A stretch of 64,000 nucleotides of DNA from JABFRZ01 sp964631945. GTDB lineage: Bacteria > Planctomycetota > UBA1135 > GCA-002686595. Where the stretch lies: contig CAZWAY010000009.1 in the NCBI GenBank assembly GCA_964631945.1, positions 40,727 through 104,726 of the forward strand, written 5' to 3'. Below the pieces are notes generated by a model, which was not told where the DNA came from, ran no database searches, and saw nothing but the letters and a program-made list of their open reading frames with translations. Below, piece after piece: positions 9,801-18,595 of the stretch. Both the position numbers and the translations under genes were made by a program. Each line of letters opens with the position of its first letter. The first letter of the stretch is position 1.

Positions 9801-10724
9801 ATGCGTAAAAAATCCATCCTCGCCGGACCCAAGACCGCTGTGCGCGCCTTGCAGGACGCCGTTGTGCATCCCTTCCGCGCTCCGGCCGAGCCCGCCTCCG
9901 CTGGCTACAAGCGCATCGATCTCGAGTACCCGGTGCACCCGCGGCCGCGCTGGCTGAAGTACGGCCGCGCGGGCACGCGCATGATGGAGCACCTGGCCAC
10001 GTCCGTGCCCGAGGCGCGGGCCCTGGCCAAGCAGATCGCGGACTTCCACGAGCAGTTCATGGCCATCCCGGTCGAGGCCAGCCAGAAGACCGATCCCTCG
10101 GGCCCGAGCTGGGTCAACGGTTGGTTCCCGGGCTTCGACGCGGTGATGCTCTACGGCCTGATCGCCCTGCGCAACCCGCGCTGGTACGTCGAGGTCGGCT
10201 CGGGCAACTCGACACGCTTCGCGCGCCGTGCCATCCGCGACCACGGCCTGCGCACCAAGATCATCTCGATCGATCCCTGTCCGCGGGCCGAGATCGACGC
10301 GATCTGCGACCAGGTCGTGCGCGCTCCGCTGGAGAGCGTGGACGTGGCCAGCGTCGAGAGCCTGACGGACGAGGACCTGCTCTTCGTCGACTCCAGCCAC
10401 CGCTCGTTCCAGAACTCCGACGTGACCGTGTTCTTCACCGAGATCCTGCCCGGGCTGCCGCCGGGCTTGGTCTACGGGATGCACGACATCTACCTGCCCA
10501 ACGACTACCCGCTGGAGTGGGCCGAGCGTTTCTACAGCGAGCAGTACCTGCTGTCGGCCTACCTCGCGGGCGGTGCGGACGGCGACGACGTGGTCGCGCC
10601 GCTGGCCTACCTGTTCCACGAAACGAACCTGCTGGAGACCTTCGCGCCCACGTTCGATCGCCTTGGTCTGGACCAGGGGCAGCGCTATGGCAACTCGTTC
10701 TGGCTGCGCAAGGGGCGCGGCTAG
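9801..10724 (+). CDS. Class I SAM-dependent methyltransferase-like protein
   Basis: A 307-residue protein with a Rossmann-type methyltransferase core. YVEVGSGNSTRFA (about residues 130-142) is motif I, IISIDPCPR is the acidic end of the second strand, and DLLFVDSSH is the motif-IV region. It resembles the Methyltransf_24 group, often found with surface polysaccharide or secondary metabolite genes; its substrate cannot be inferred. ATG at 9801 follows a 150-bp intergenic region. It is convergent, with 5 bp between stops, to the ABC exporter. Confidence 0.75.
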   Translation: MRKKSILAGPKTAVRALQDAVVHPFRAPAEPASAGYKRIDLEYPVHPRPRWLKYGRAGTRMMEHLATSVPEARALAKQIADFHEQFMAIPVEASQKTDPSGPSWVNGWFPGFDAVMLYGLIALRNPRWYVEVGSGNSTRFARRAIRDHGLRTKIISIDPCPRAEIDAICDQVVRAPLESVDVASVESLTDEDLLFVDSSHRSFQNSDVTVFFTEILPGLPPGLVYGMHDIYLPNDYPLEWAERFYSEQYLLSAYLAGGADGDDVVAPLAYLFHETNLLETFAPTFDRLGLDQGQRYGNSFWLRKGRG

Positions 10725-10729
10725 TCCGA

Positions 10730-12544
10730 CTAACTCGGCGGCAGCTCCTCGCCCGGGTTGACGAAGCGCTCGCTCTCGAAGGCGTACTGGCGGTCGTGCA
10801 GCGCGCGGTAGCGGCCGCCCTGCGCGAACAGCTCGCGGTGCGTGCCGCGCTCGACGATGCGCCCGCCCTCGAGCACCAGGATCTGGTCGGCCGAGCGGAT
10901 GGTCGAGAGGCGGTGGGCGATGACGAAGGTCGTGCGCGCCTGGCGCAGGCGCGTCAGGGCGTCCTGGATGCGCGCCTCGCTCTCGCTGTCGAGGCTGGAG
11001 GTGGCCTCGTCGAGGATCAGGATCTGCGGGCGCGCCAGGAGCGCGCGTGCGATCGCCACGCGCTGGCGCTGGCCACCCGAGAGCTTGATGCCGCGCTCGC
11101 CCACGATCGTGTCGTAGCCGAGCTCGAAGCGGCGCACGAATTCGTCGCAGTGCGCCGCGCGGCAGGCGGCCTCGACCTCGGCGCGCGTGGCCGTCGGGCG
11201 CGAGAAGCCGACGTTCTCGGCGATCGTGCCGTCGAACAGGAAGTTGTCCTGCAGCACGACCCCGAGGTGTCCGCGGTAATCCGCCAGCCGCAGGCGCTCG
11301 AGCTCACGCCCGTCGACCAGGATCCGCCCGCTGCTCGGGCGGTTGAAGGCCATCACCAGGCTCACCAGCGTGCTCTTGCCCGAGCCGCTGGAGCCCACCA
11401 GCGCGGTGGTCGTGCCGGCCGGCGCGCGGAAGGAGACCTCCCGCAGCACGGGCTTGCCGGGTTCGTATTCGAAGCTCACGGCGTGGAACTCGACCTCGCC
11501 GCGCAGCGTCGGGACGGGCTCGCGCTGCTCGTCGCCCTCGTCCTCGGCCGCGACCGAGCGGATCTCGCGGATGCGGTCGAGCCCGGCGAAGGCCTCGGTG
11601 ATCTGCGTGCCGATCGAGGCGATCGAGACCACCGGGAAGACCACGATCGCGATCACCGTCAGGTACATGAAGTAGTCGCCCAGCGTCATCGAGCCGGCCA
11701 GGATGGCGTGGCTGCCGAAGTACGAGAGCAGGACCCCGATCAAGCCCACGATCGCGGTCGAGATCGCGGTCGTGGCCGAGACCCCGGTCATGGAGCGCCG
11801 CACGTTCTCGAACAGACGTTCGACGCCGCGCGCGAACACGCGCTCCTCGTGCCCCTCGGCCACGTAGGCCTTGACCACGCGCACGCCGCCGAGCGTCTGG
11901 TTCAGGCGTCCGGTGACGTCGGCGGTGATCTTGCCGCGCTCGCGGAACAGCGGACGCAGCACGCGGAAGGCCCAGGCCATGCTGGCGCCGAACAGCCCCA
12001 GCACCACCAGGATCAGGAGCGTCAGCTTCCAGTTCAGCCAGAACAGGACGCCCATGCCGAGCACGGCCGTGAACAGCCCGCCCACCAGCTGCACCAGCCC
12101 GGTGCCGACCAGGTTCCGGATGCCCTCGGCGTCGTTCATGATGCGCGAGATCAGGACGCCGGTCTGGGTCGAGTCGAAGTAGCGCACGGGCAGGCGGCCG
12201 ACGTGGGCCTGCAGCGCCATGCGCATGTCGTTGATCGCGCGCTGGGCCGCGACGCCGAGCACCTGGCTCAGGGCGAAGCCGGTGCCGGCCTGCAGCAGGC
12301 TGGCGACGGCGCCGGCCACGACGATCGTCGTCAACAGCTCGACGTGCCGTTGCTGGATCACCTCGTCGATCAGGTACTTCGAGCTGATCGGCAGCACGAA
12401 GCCCGCCAGGCGGTTGGCGAGCATGAGGAAGAACCCGAGCGTCAGGCGCGCGCGGTGCGCGGCCACCAGCACGCGCGCCTCGCGCCAGGCGTCGTCCAGC
12501 CTCGGACGCTTCGGCCTGGGCTTGGTCACGTCGGGGGGGGTCAC
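10730..12544 (-). CDS. MsbA-like ABC exporter (fused membrane and ATPase domains)
   Basis: A half-transporter of about 604 residues: an N-terminal six-helix exporter membrane domain (about 35-330) and a C-terminal ATPase with Walker A GSSGSGKST, Q-loop VVLQDN, signature LSGGQRQR, Walker B ILILDEATSSLD and H-loop IAHRLST. It would act as a homodimer exporting lipid, peptide or drug. The open frame continues upstream but would overlap the divergent response regulator, so I start at GTG 12544; GTG 12529 is an alternative. A run of eight C residues (coding strand) lies between these two GTGs, directly after the first. Confidence 0.9.
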   Translation of the reverse strand: MTPPDVTKPRPKRPRLDDAWREARVLVAAHRARLTLGFFLMLANRLAGFVLPISSKYLIDEVIQQRHVELLTTIVVAGAVASLLQAGTGFALSQVLGVAAQRAINDMRMALQAHVGRLPVRYFDSTQTGVLISRIMNDAEGIRNLVGTGLVQLVGGLFTAVLGMGVLFWLNWKLTLLILVVLGLFGASMAWAFRVLRPLFRERGKITADVTGRLNQTLGGVRVVKAYVAEGHEERVFARGVERLFENVRRSMTGVSATTAISTAIVGLIGVLLSYFGSHAILAGSMTLGDYFMYLTVIAIVVFPVVSIASIGTQITEAFAGLDRIREIRSVAAEDEGDEQREPVPTLRGEVEFHAVSFEYEPGKPVLREVSFRAPAGTTTALVGSSGSGKSTLVSLVMAFNRPSSGRILVDGRELERLRLADYRGHLGVVLQDNFLFDGTIAENVGFSRPTATRAEVEAACRAAHCDEFVRRFELGYDTIVGERGIKLSGGQRQRVAIARALLARPQILILDEATSSLDSESEARIQDALTRLRQARTTFVIAHRLSTIRSADQILVLEGGRIVERGTHRELFAQGGRYRALHDRQYAFESERFVNPGEELPPS

Positions 12545-12778
12545 TTCGGGCGTAGGTTGCAAGCGCGGGGGACTCGAACCGGGCAGGTTACGTTCCCGAT
12601 GCCGCCGCGCGATGGAAGCGCCGCGATTGTCCACGCCGGGGTCGTGCGAGCCTTGCGGCCTGCGCGAAGAGGGACAGGCCGCGGCTGGAATGTTGCCTGC
12701 AACTCTCCTCGGGATCCACGGGTCCGTAGGCCTCGGAGGCCGCCCCCCAACGCGGCTCTCGGAACGACGAAGAAGACC

Positions 12779-13198
12779 ATGCCTACCGAATCGAAACGGA
12801 TCCTGCTCGTCGAGGACGAGCCGGACGTCGCCGGCTTGCTGAAGGCGCGTCTGGAGCTGCACGGCTACGAAGTGCACGTCGAGGACAAGGGTCGAGCGGC
12901 GCTGGAGGACGCGCGCGCGCTCCGGCCCGACCTGGTGATCCTCGACCTGATGCTGCCCGACATGGACGGGTATGCGGTCAGCGAGGCGCTGCGCAGGCAC
13001 TACCGCTCGTGGTCGGTCCCCAGCGAGTTCCAGCGCACCTGGTCGGTTCCCATCTTGATGCTCACGGCCAGGGACCAGCCGCGGGACAAGCTGCGGGGCT
13101 ATGGCGCCGGCGCGGATGCCTACCTGACCAAGCCCTATGACGCCGGGGAGCTGCTGAGCACGATCGCGCAGCTGCTGCGCGATGCCGACTCGGACTAG
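12779..13198 (+). CDS. Single-domain response regulator
   Basis: A 139-residue receiver domain without an output domain. Conserved parts: acidic EDE near residue 11, phospho-acceptor Asp in LVILDLMLPDMDGY, the switch Thr in LMLTAR, and Lys in YLTKPYD. Between helix 3 and strand 4 it carries an extra 10-15 residues in which the short unit R-x-W-S-V-P occurs twice, a local duplication not expected in this family. It overlaps the sensor kinase gene by 17 bp, so the two probably form a cognate pair; signalling would be through protein contacts or a phosphorelay. Confidence 0.92.
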   Translation: MPTESKRILLVEDEPDVAGLLKARLELHGYEVHVEDKGRAALEDARALRPDLVILDLMLPDMDGYAVSEALRRHYRSWSVPSEFQRTWSVPILMLTARDQPRDKLRGYGAGADAYLTKPYDAGELLSTIAQLLRDADSD

Positions 13199-14282
13199 AC
13201 TCGCTGCGCGTCGATCCACCTGGTCGCGCGCGGTCCTCACCGGAGTGCTGCTGGTCCTGATCGCGCTCATCGGCGTGGTGGACTACTGGACCGGCACCGA
13301 GATCGCCTTCTCGATCTTCTTCCTGATCCCCATCACGCTGGGGGCGTGGCTGGTGGGTCCGCGCACGAGCTACGTGCTGTCCGTGCTGAGCGCGATCGCC
13401 TGGCTGCTGGCCGACCTGTACGGCGGATTCCCCTACAGCGACCGGACCATTCCCTACTGGAACGGCGCCGTCGGCCTGGGCTTCTTCCTGATCATCGCGG
13501 CCACCCTCTCCGCGCGCAGACGCAACGAGCTGCGCATCCTCGAGCTCATGAACATCAAGTCGGAGTTCACCTCGATGGTGTCGCACGAGCTGCGCACGCC
13601 GCTGACCTGCATCAAGGAGGGGATCGACATCGTCTCGGACGGGAGCAGCGGGCCCCTGAGTCCGAGGCAGCGCGAGCACTTGCAGACGGCCAAGCGCAAC
13701 GTCGACCGCCTGGCGCGGCTGCTCGACGACGTCCTCACCTACCAGAAGCTGGACGCGCGCCGGATGGACCTCGTCCTCGAGCCCTGCGACGTCAACCGGC
13801 TCGTGTCGCAGGCCGTCCAGGAGTTCGCGCTGCCTGCCGCGAGGAAGGGCCTGGAGCTCGTGACGGAGCTCGCGCCCGGGCTGCCCCCGACGTCGGGCGA
13901 CCCGGACAGGATCAGCCAGGTGCTGAGCAACCTGCTCAGCAACGCGCTCAAGTTCTCGGACCACGGACGAGTCGTGCTGCGGACCGAGCTCGTCCACGGC
14001 GAGCTGAGCGTGGGCATCCAGGACCAAGGCCCGGGAATCCCGAGCGAGCAGCGCTCGAACCTGTTCCAGGCCTTCCATCAACTCCCGACCCGGACCGGGA
14101 AGAGGGCCGAGGGTACGGGACTCGGCCTGGCGATCGCGCGCCAGATCGTGGAGCTCCACGGCGGCCGGCTCACGCTCGAATCGAGTCCGGGGGTCGGCTC
14201 CACCTTCCGCTTCACCCTGCCCGTCGCTCGGGACGCGCGACGCCCTCGACCCGCCGGGGCTCACGAGGGACTGGCGCGCTGA
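13182..14282 (+). CDS. Membrane sensor histidine kinase
   Basis: A 366-residue kinase. Two to four N-terminal membrane helices (about residues 15-110) with almost no periplasmic loop are followed by a HisKA dimerisation domain with the phospho-acceptor His in SHELRTPL (about residue 130) and a HATPase domain with N-box NLLSNALKFS, G1 DQGPGIP and G2 GTGLGLAI. The short membrane region suggests sensing within the membrane or of cell-envelope state. Its start lies within the end of the response regulator gene, consistent with a coupled two-component system. Confidence 0.93.
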   Translation: MPTRTRLAARRSTWSRAVLTGVLLVLIALIGVVDYWTGTEIAFSIFFLIPITLGAWLVGPRTSYVLSVLSAIAWLLADLYGGFPYSDRTIPYWNGAVGLGFFLIIAATLSARRRNELRILELMNIKSEFTSMVSHELRTPLTCIKEGIDIVSDGSSGPLSPRQREHLQTAKRNVDRLARLLDDVLTYQKLDARRMDLVLEPCDVNRLVSQAVQEFALPAARKGLELVTELAPGLPPTSGDPDRISQVLSNLLSNALKFSDHGRVVLRTELVHGELSVGIQDQGPGIPSEQRSNLFQAFHQLPTRTGKRAEGTGLGLAIARQIVELHGGRLTLESSPGVGSTFRFTLPVARDARRPRPAGAHEGLAR

Positions 14283-14439
14283 CTGGCGGCGTGCCCCGGG
14301 CTGGCGCAAGCGGAGTCCGGAAAAGTCGTCCGGGCCCCGGAATCCGTCCGTCTCCCGACCGCGAGGAGAAACCTCGGGCATAGTTCCCTCGAGCGGTGCG
14401 ATCTGGGGAGGCGCGGCCACTGGCCGGAGGCGGGAGAGC

Positions 14440-17400
14440 ATGAAGCGGTCCATCGGTTCCGGTGTCGGCGCAGGGCTCGCCGGAATTCTCTTCGCGGCCC
14501 TCTCGCCGAGCGCGGTGAGCGCCCAGCTGGGGCACGTCGTCAGCGCCCAGAAGATCAGCTCGACCTCCGGCGGCTTCACCGCCCAGCTCGACGAGGAGGA
14601 CCAGTTCGGACGCTCGATCGTCAACCTCGGCGACATGGACGGTGACGGCGTCACCGACCTGCTCGTCGGCGCGCACACCGACGACGACGGCGGCATCGAC
14701 AAGGGCTCCGTCTACATCCTCTTCCTGCGCGCGAACGGGTACGTCAAGAACTGGCAGAAGATCAGCGACCTGTCGGGCAACTTCAGGAACAAGCTCCGCC
14801 CGGGTGACCAGTTCGGGCGCGCCGCGGCGAGTCTGGGCGACCTGGACGGCGACGGGGTGGTCGACGTGGCCGTGAGCTCGAACTACGACGACGACGGCGG
14901 GACGAACAAGGGCGCGATCTACATCCTCTTCCTGAACCGCGACGGCACGGTCAAGAACGCGCAGAAGATCAGCCAGACGCAGGGCGGCTTCCCGGCCACG
15001 CTGCGCATCCACGACGAGTTCGGGCGCTCGATCACCTCGCTCGGCGACATGGATGGTGACGGCATCACGGACATCGTGGTGGGCACGCCCGAGGATGACG
15101 ACGGCGGTACGAACACCGGTGCGCTGCACGTGCTCTTCCTCAACCGGAACGGCACGGTCAAGGCCTACCGCCGCGTGAGCAAGTCGACCGATGGCCTGCG
15201 CCTCAAGCCGGGCGACTGGTTCGGCCACAGCTCGGCGAACATCGGCGACTTCGACCGCGACGGCGTGCCCGACCTGGTCGTGGGTTCGATCCTGGACGAC
15301 GACGGCGGCGTGAACCGCGGCGCGGTGTGGATCCTGCTCATGCGCCGGAACGGGAGCGTGAAGTCGGCGCACAAGATCAGCCAGCTCACGGGGGGCTTCA
15401 CCGGCCAGCTCCACGACATCGACCAGTTCGGTACCTCGGTCGCGCCGCTCGGGGACCTGAACGGCGACGGCGTCACCGACATCGCCGTCGGGACGGTGAA
15501 GGACGACGACGGCGGCAACGCCGGCAATCCCGACGCGGACGTGGGCGCGGTCTACGTGCTGCTCATGAACGCCGATTGCACCGTCAAGCAGACGATCAAG
15601 ATCAGCGACACGCAGGGCGACCTGCCCTACAAGCTCGATCAGTACGACTGGTTCGGCAGCGCGCTGGCCCGCCTCGGCGGCTCGAGCGGCGACGGGCTCT
15701 TCACCCTGGCGATCGGCTGCCGCAACGACGACGACGGCAGCCCCAACCGCGGCTCGATCTTCCTCGTGCAGCTCAACGACGGCACGGCACCGGCCGCGGA
15801 CTTCACGGCCAGCAAGACCCTCGGCGTGGCTCCGATGACCGTGAGCTTCGGCGACCAGAGCACGGGCGAGGTCACGGGCTGGCTGTGGAACTTCAACGAC
15901 GGCCTGCTGTCGAACCAGCGCAGCCCGATCAAGACCTTCAACTCGCCCGGCGTCTACGACGTCCAGCTCACCGTCAAGGGCCCGAAGGGCAAGGACTCAG
16001 AGCTCAAGCGCTCGTTCATCACGGTCCGGGCCGGCCCGCTGGCCGATTTCGCGGCCGCGCCCACGCTCGGGCTCGCTCCACTCGACGCGCAGCTCACGGA
16101 TCGCTCCGAGGGTCTGGTCACGAACTGGTCGTGGGACTTCGGCGACGGCGCCAGCTCGAACCAGGCGTCACCGCGCCACGTCTACGCGAGCGCGGGCACC
16201 TATACGGTGGCGCTGACGGTCAGCGGTCCCAACGGCACGGATACGAGGACGCAGACGAGTCTGATCACGGTGCAAGACCTGTCGCCGATCGCGGTCTTCA
16301 CGGTATTGCCCGGCGCGGGAGTCGCGCCGCTCGCCGTGCAATTCACGGATCAGTCCACGGGCGTCGTCAGCGGCTGGAGCTGGGACTTCGGCGACGGCAC
16401 GAGCTCGACTCAGCAGAGCCCGCAGCACGTCTACGCCGCGCTCGGTTCCTACACCGTCAGGCTCACCGCGAGCGGTCCGTACGGCACGAACACGCGTACC
16501 GTCGCGGACGCGGTCGTGGCCCAGAGCCCCGTGCCGCGCGCGGACCTGGGCGCGCTGCCCGGCACGGGTGTGGCGCCGCTGGCGGTGCAGTTCACGGATC
16601 GATCGACGGGCATCGTCTCGAGCCGCACGTGGGACTTCGGTGACGGTACGAGCTCGGACGAGGCGGACCCGCGCCACATCTACGATTTCCCGGGAGTCTA
16701 CAGCGTGCGCTTGACGGCCAGCGGGCCGCTCGGCTCCGACAGCGTGACGCGCTCCAACCTCGTCACGGTCACCGAGCCGCCGCCGAGCGCCGAGTTCGTG
16801 GCCAGCTCGACCCAGGGCTTCGCGCCCTGCACGCTGGGCTTCACCGACCAGTCGAGCGGAGCGGTCACGAGCTACCTGTGGAACTTCGGCGACGGTACGA
16901 GCTCGAGCATCGCCAACCCGTCGCACACCTTCACGCTCCCGGGCGCCTACACGATCGCGCTCACCGTCAAGGGGCCCTTCGGCCGGAACACGGTCACCAA
17001 GACCGACTACGTCGTCGTCAACGATCCGACGCCCGCGGCGGACTTCAACGCCGACGTGAGCAGCGGCATCGTGCCCCTCGGCGTGCAGTTCACGGACGCC
17101 TCCAGCGGCCAGATCACGGCCTGGCAGTGGAGCTTCGGCGACGGGACCAGCGCGAGCACGCAGTCTCCCGCGCACGTCTACACCAGCACGGGAACCTTCT
17201 CCGTGGCCTTGACCGTCACGGGTCCGGGGGGTTCGAGCACGAACGCCAAGACCGGCCTGATCACGGTCCAGGTCCCGCCGCCGATCCCCGAGTTCGGTGG
17301 AGGGCCGGCCACGGGCTTCGCGCCGCTGACGGTCGCGTTCACGGACCTCTCGAGCGGGAGCGTCACGAGCTGGAGCTGGAACTTCGGTGACGGCACGACC

Positions 17401-18468
17401 TCGCGCGCACGCTTCCCGATCAAGGTCTACACGCGCACCGGTGCCTTCAACGTCACGCTGACCGTCAAGGGCCCGGGCGGCTCGCGCACGGTGACGCACG
17501 GCGGCATCAGCGTCGCCGCGCTGCCGGTCCTGCCGGAGGGCGGCTTCGAGGGCGGCCCCGCGGATGCCGCGCCCAAGAGCCCCTGGACCGTCGTGAGGGG
17601 CACCTCGGTGCTGGCGCGCGCGCTCGCGGACGGCGGCTTCCCGCGCGACGGAGTCCAGTGGTGTGACGTGGGTGCGGAGGGGAGCGCCGCGGCCACGCCC
17701 GCCTCGAACCCGGGCAGCGCGGGGACGCCGCCGACGGGCGCGGCCGGAGTGCAGCAGGTCTTCGCCTTCCAGCCGCTCGCGCCCTTCCTGGTGTTCGACG
17801 CGGCCTTCCTGCTCGCGGAGCTGCCGGCCTCGCCCGCGCGCAACGACTTCATGAGCGTCGACCTCACGGACGGCAGCACGAGCTGGAACCTCTACGCGGC
17901 CGACACGTTCTCGCCCTTCCCGGGCACCTCGGCGCGCTACGGACTGCCGATGACGGCCGTGCAGCGCGTGCGCGTCGACCTGCGCACGCTCTTCCCGGGA
18001 GCCCCGCAGGGGACGCCGCTCACCCTGCGCGTCAGCGTCGGCAACGGCGGCGACGGCGCGAATCCCTCGCGCGGCTACGTGGACGCCTTCCGGCTCGTGC
18101 CCACGGCCACCGCGACCCCGCGCAACGGCACGGGTCGCAACGCCGCGCGCTACGCCTCCTCGCCGGCCGTGCTCGGCGGGAGCTGGACCATCCAGCTCGA
18201 CACCACCGGCCACGCCGGCGCGCGCCTGATGCAACTGGTCGGCATGCAGCGCCCGGCCTCGGGTGTACCGACCAGCAAGGGCGAGGTCCTGACCTCGGGC
18301 AAGAAACTCTTCTCGCAGTCGTGGATCGCGACGCCGGGCCTGAACGTGCGCACGATCACGCTCCCGCTCGACCTGGCCCTCCTGGGCACGCCCATGGCGA
18401 CGCAGGTCACCATCACCGGTGGCGTCGCCGAGCTCACCAACGCCTGGGACCTGGTGCTCGGACTCTAG
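14440..18468 (+). CDS. Secreted FG-GAP / PKD-repeat protein with C-terminal module
   Basis: A 1342-residue exported protein. The signal peptide is about residues 1-28 (ends AVSA). Six FG-GAP repeats of about 63 residues (about 40-445) share DQFGRS...GDMDGDG..D..VG...DDDGG. Seven PKD domains (about 450-1020) each carry GxAPxxVxFTDxS and WxFGDG...SP.H.Y. The last 320 residues begin with a carbohydrate-binding-like jelly roll and end in a module of about 100 residues closing with LTNAWDLVLG, which recurs in other exported proteins of this window. The architecture suggests a cell-surface adhesin or matrix protein binding calcium. The FG-GAP repeats are highly similar to each other, pointing to internal duplication. 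Confidence 0.92.
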   Translation: MKRSIGSGVGAGLAGILFAALSPSAVSAQLGHVVSAQKISSTSGGFTAQLDEEDQFGRSIVNLGDMDGDGVTDLLVGAHTDDDGGIDKGSVYILFLRANGYVKNWQKISDLSGNFRNKLRPGDQFGRAAASLGDLDGDGVVDVAVSSNYDDDGGTNKGAIYILFLNRDGTVKNAQKISQTQGGFPATLRIHDEFGRSITSLGDMDGDGITDIVVGTPEDDDGGTNTGALHVLFLNRNGTVKAYRRVSKSTDGLRLKPGDWFGHSSANIGDFDRDGVPDLVVGSILDDDGGVNRGAVWILLMRRNGSVKSAHKISQLTGGFTGQLHDIDQFGTSVAPLGDLNGDGVTDIAVGTVKDDDGGNAGNPDADVGAVYVLLMNADCTVKQTIKISDTQGDLPYKLDQYDWFGSALARLGGSSGDGLFTLAIGCRNDDDGSPNRGSIFLVQLNDGTAPAADFTASKTLGVAPMTVSFGDQSTGEVTGWLWNFNDGLLSNQRSPIKTFNSPGVYDVQLTVKGPKGKDSELKRSFITVRAGPLADFAAAPTLGLAPLDAQLTDRSEGLVTNWSWDFGDGASSNQASPRHVYASAGTYTVALTVSGPNGTDTRTQTSLITVQDLSPIAVFTVLPGAGVAPLAVQFTDQSTGVVSGWSWDFGDGTSSTQQSPQHVYAALGSYTVRLTASGPYGTNTRTVADAVVAQSPVPRADLGALPGTGVAPLAVQFTDRSTGIVSSRTWDFGDGTSSDEADPRHIYDFPGVYSVRLTASGPLGSDSVTRSNLVTVTEPPPSAEFVASSTQGFAPCTLGFTDQSSGAVTSYLWNFGDGTSSSIANPSHTFTLPGAYTIALTVKGPFGRNTVTKTDYVVVNDPTPAADFNADVSSGIVPLGVQFTDASSGQITAWQWSFGDGTSASTQSPAHVYTSTGTFSVALTVTGPGGSSTNAKTGLITVQVPPPIPEFGGGPATGFAPLTVAFTDLSSGSVTSWSWNFGDGTTSRARFPIKVYTRTGAFNVTLTVKGPGGSRTVTHGGISVAALPVLPEGGFEGGPADAAPKSPWTVVRGTSVLARALADGGFPRDGVQWCDVGAEGSAAATPASNPGSAGTPPTGAAGVQQVFAFQPLAPFLVFDAAFLLAELPASPARNDFMSVDLTDGSTSWNLYAADTFSPFPGTSARYGLPMTAVQRVRVDLRTLFPGAPQGTPLTLRVSVGNGGDGANPSRGYVDAFRLVPTATATPRNGTGRNAARYASSPAVLGGSWTIQLDTTGHAGARLMQLVGMQRPASGVPTSKGEVLTSGKKLFSQSWIATPGLNVRTITLPLDLALLGTPMATQVTITGGVAELTNAWDLVLGL

Positions 18469-18595
18469 GCACTCCCTCGCGTGCGCGCGGGGTTGTTGGA
18501 CGGCTCGCGTGGAGCCGGCGGGTGCACGAGGCTCGCTGACCGGGCCGGCAAGGCGTTGCGAGTCCGAGCCAGGCCCGCGGCTAGACTTGGCGCCG

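Noticed and set aside
12560..12600. GACTCGAACC motif resembling a tRNA T arm on the minus strand
   Set aside because: Only two base pairs of the T stem can form and no acceptor, D or anticodon arms are found around it.
12545..13270. Upstream extension of the ABC exporter to a start near 13270
   Set aside because: It would lie antisense to the response regulator and adds a non-homologous leader.
14560..15780. Near-identical periodic DNA of the FG-GAP region as a non-coding repeat array
   Set aside because: The periodicity of about 190 bp is explained by six protein repeats in one continuous coding frame.
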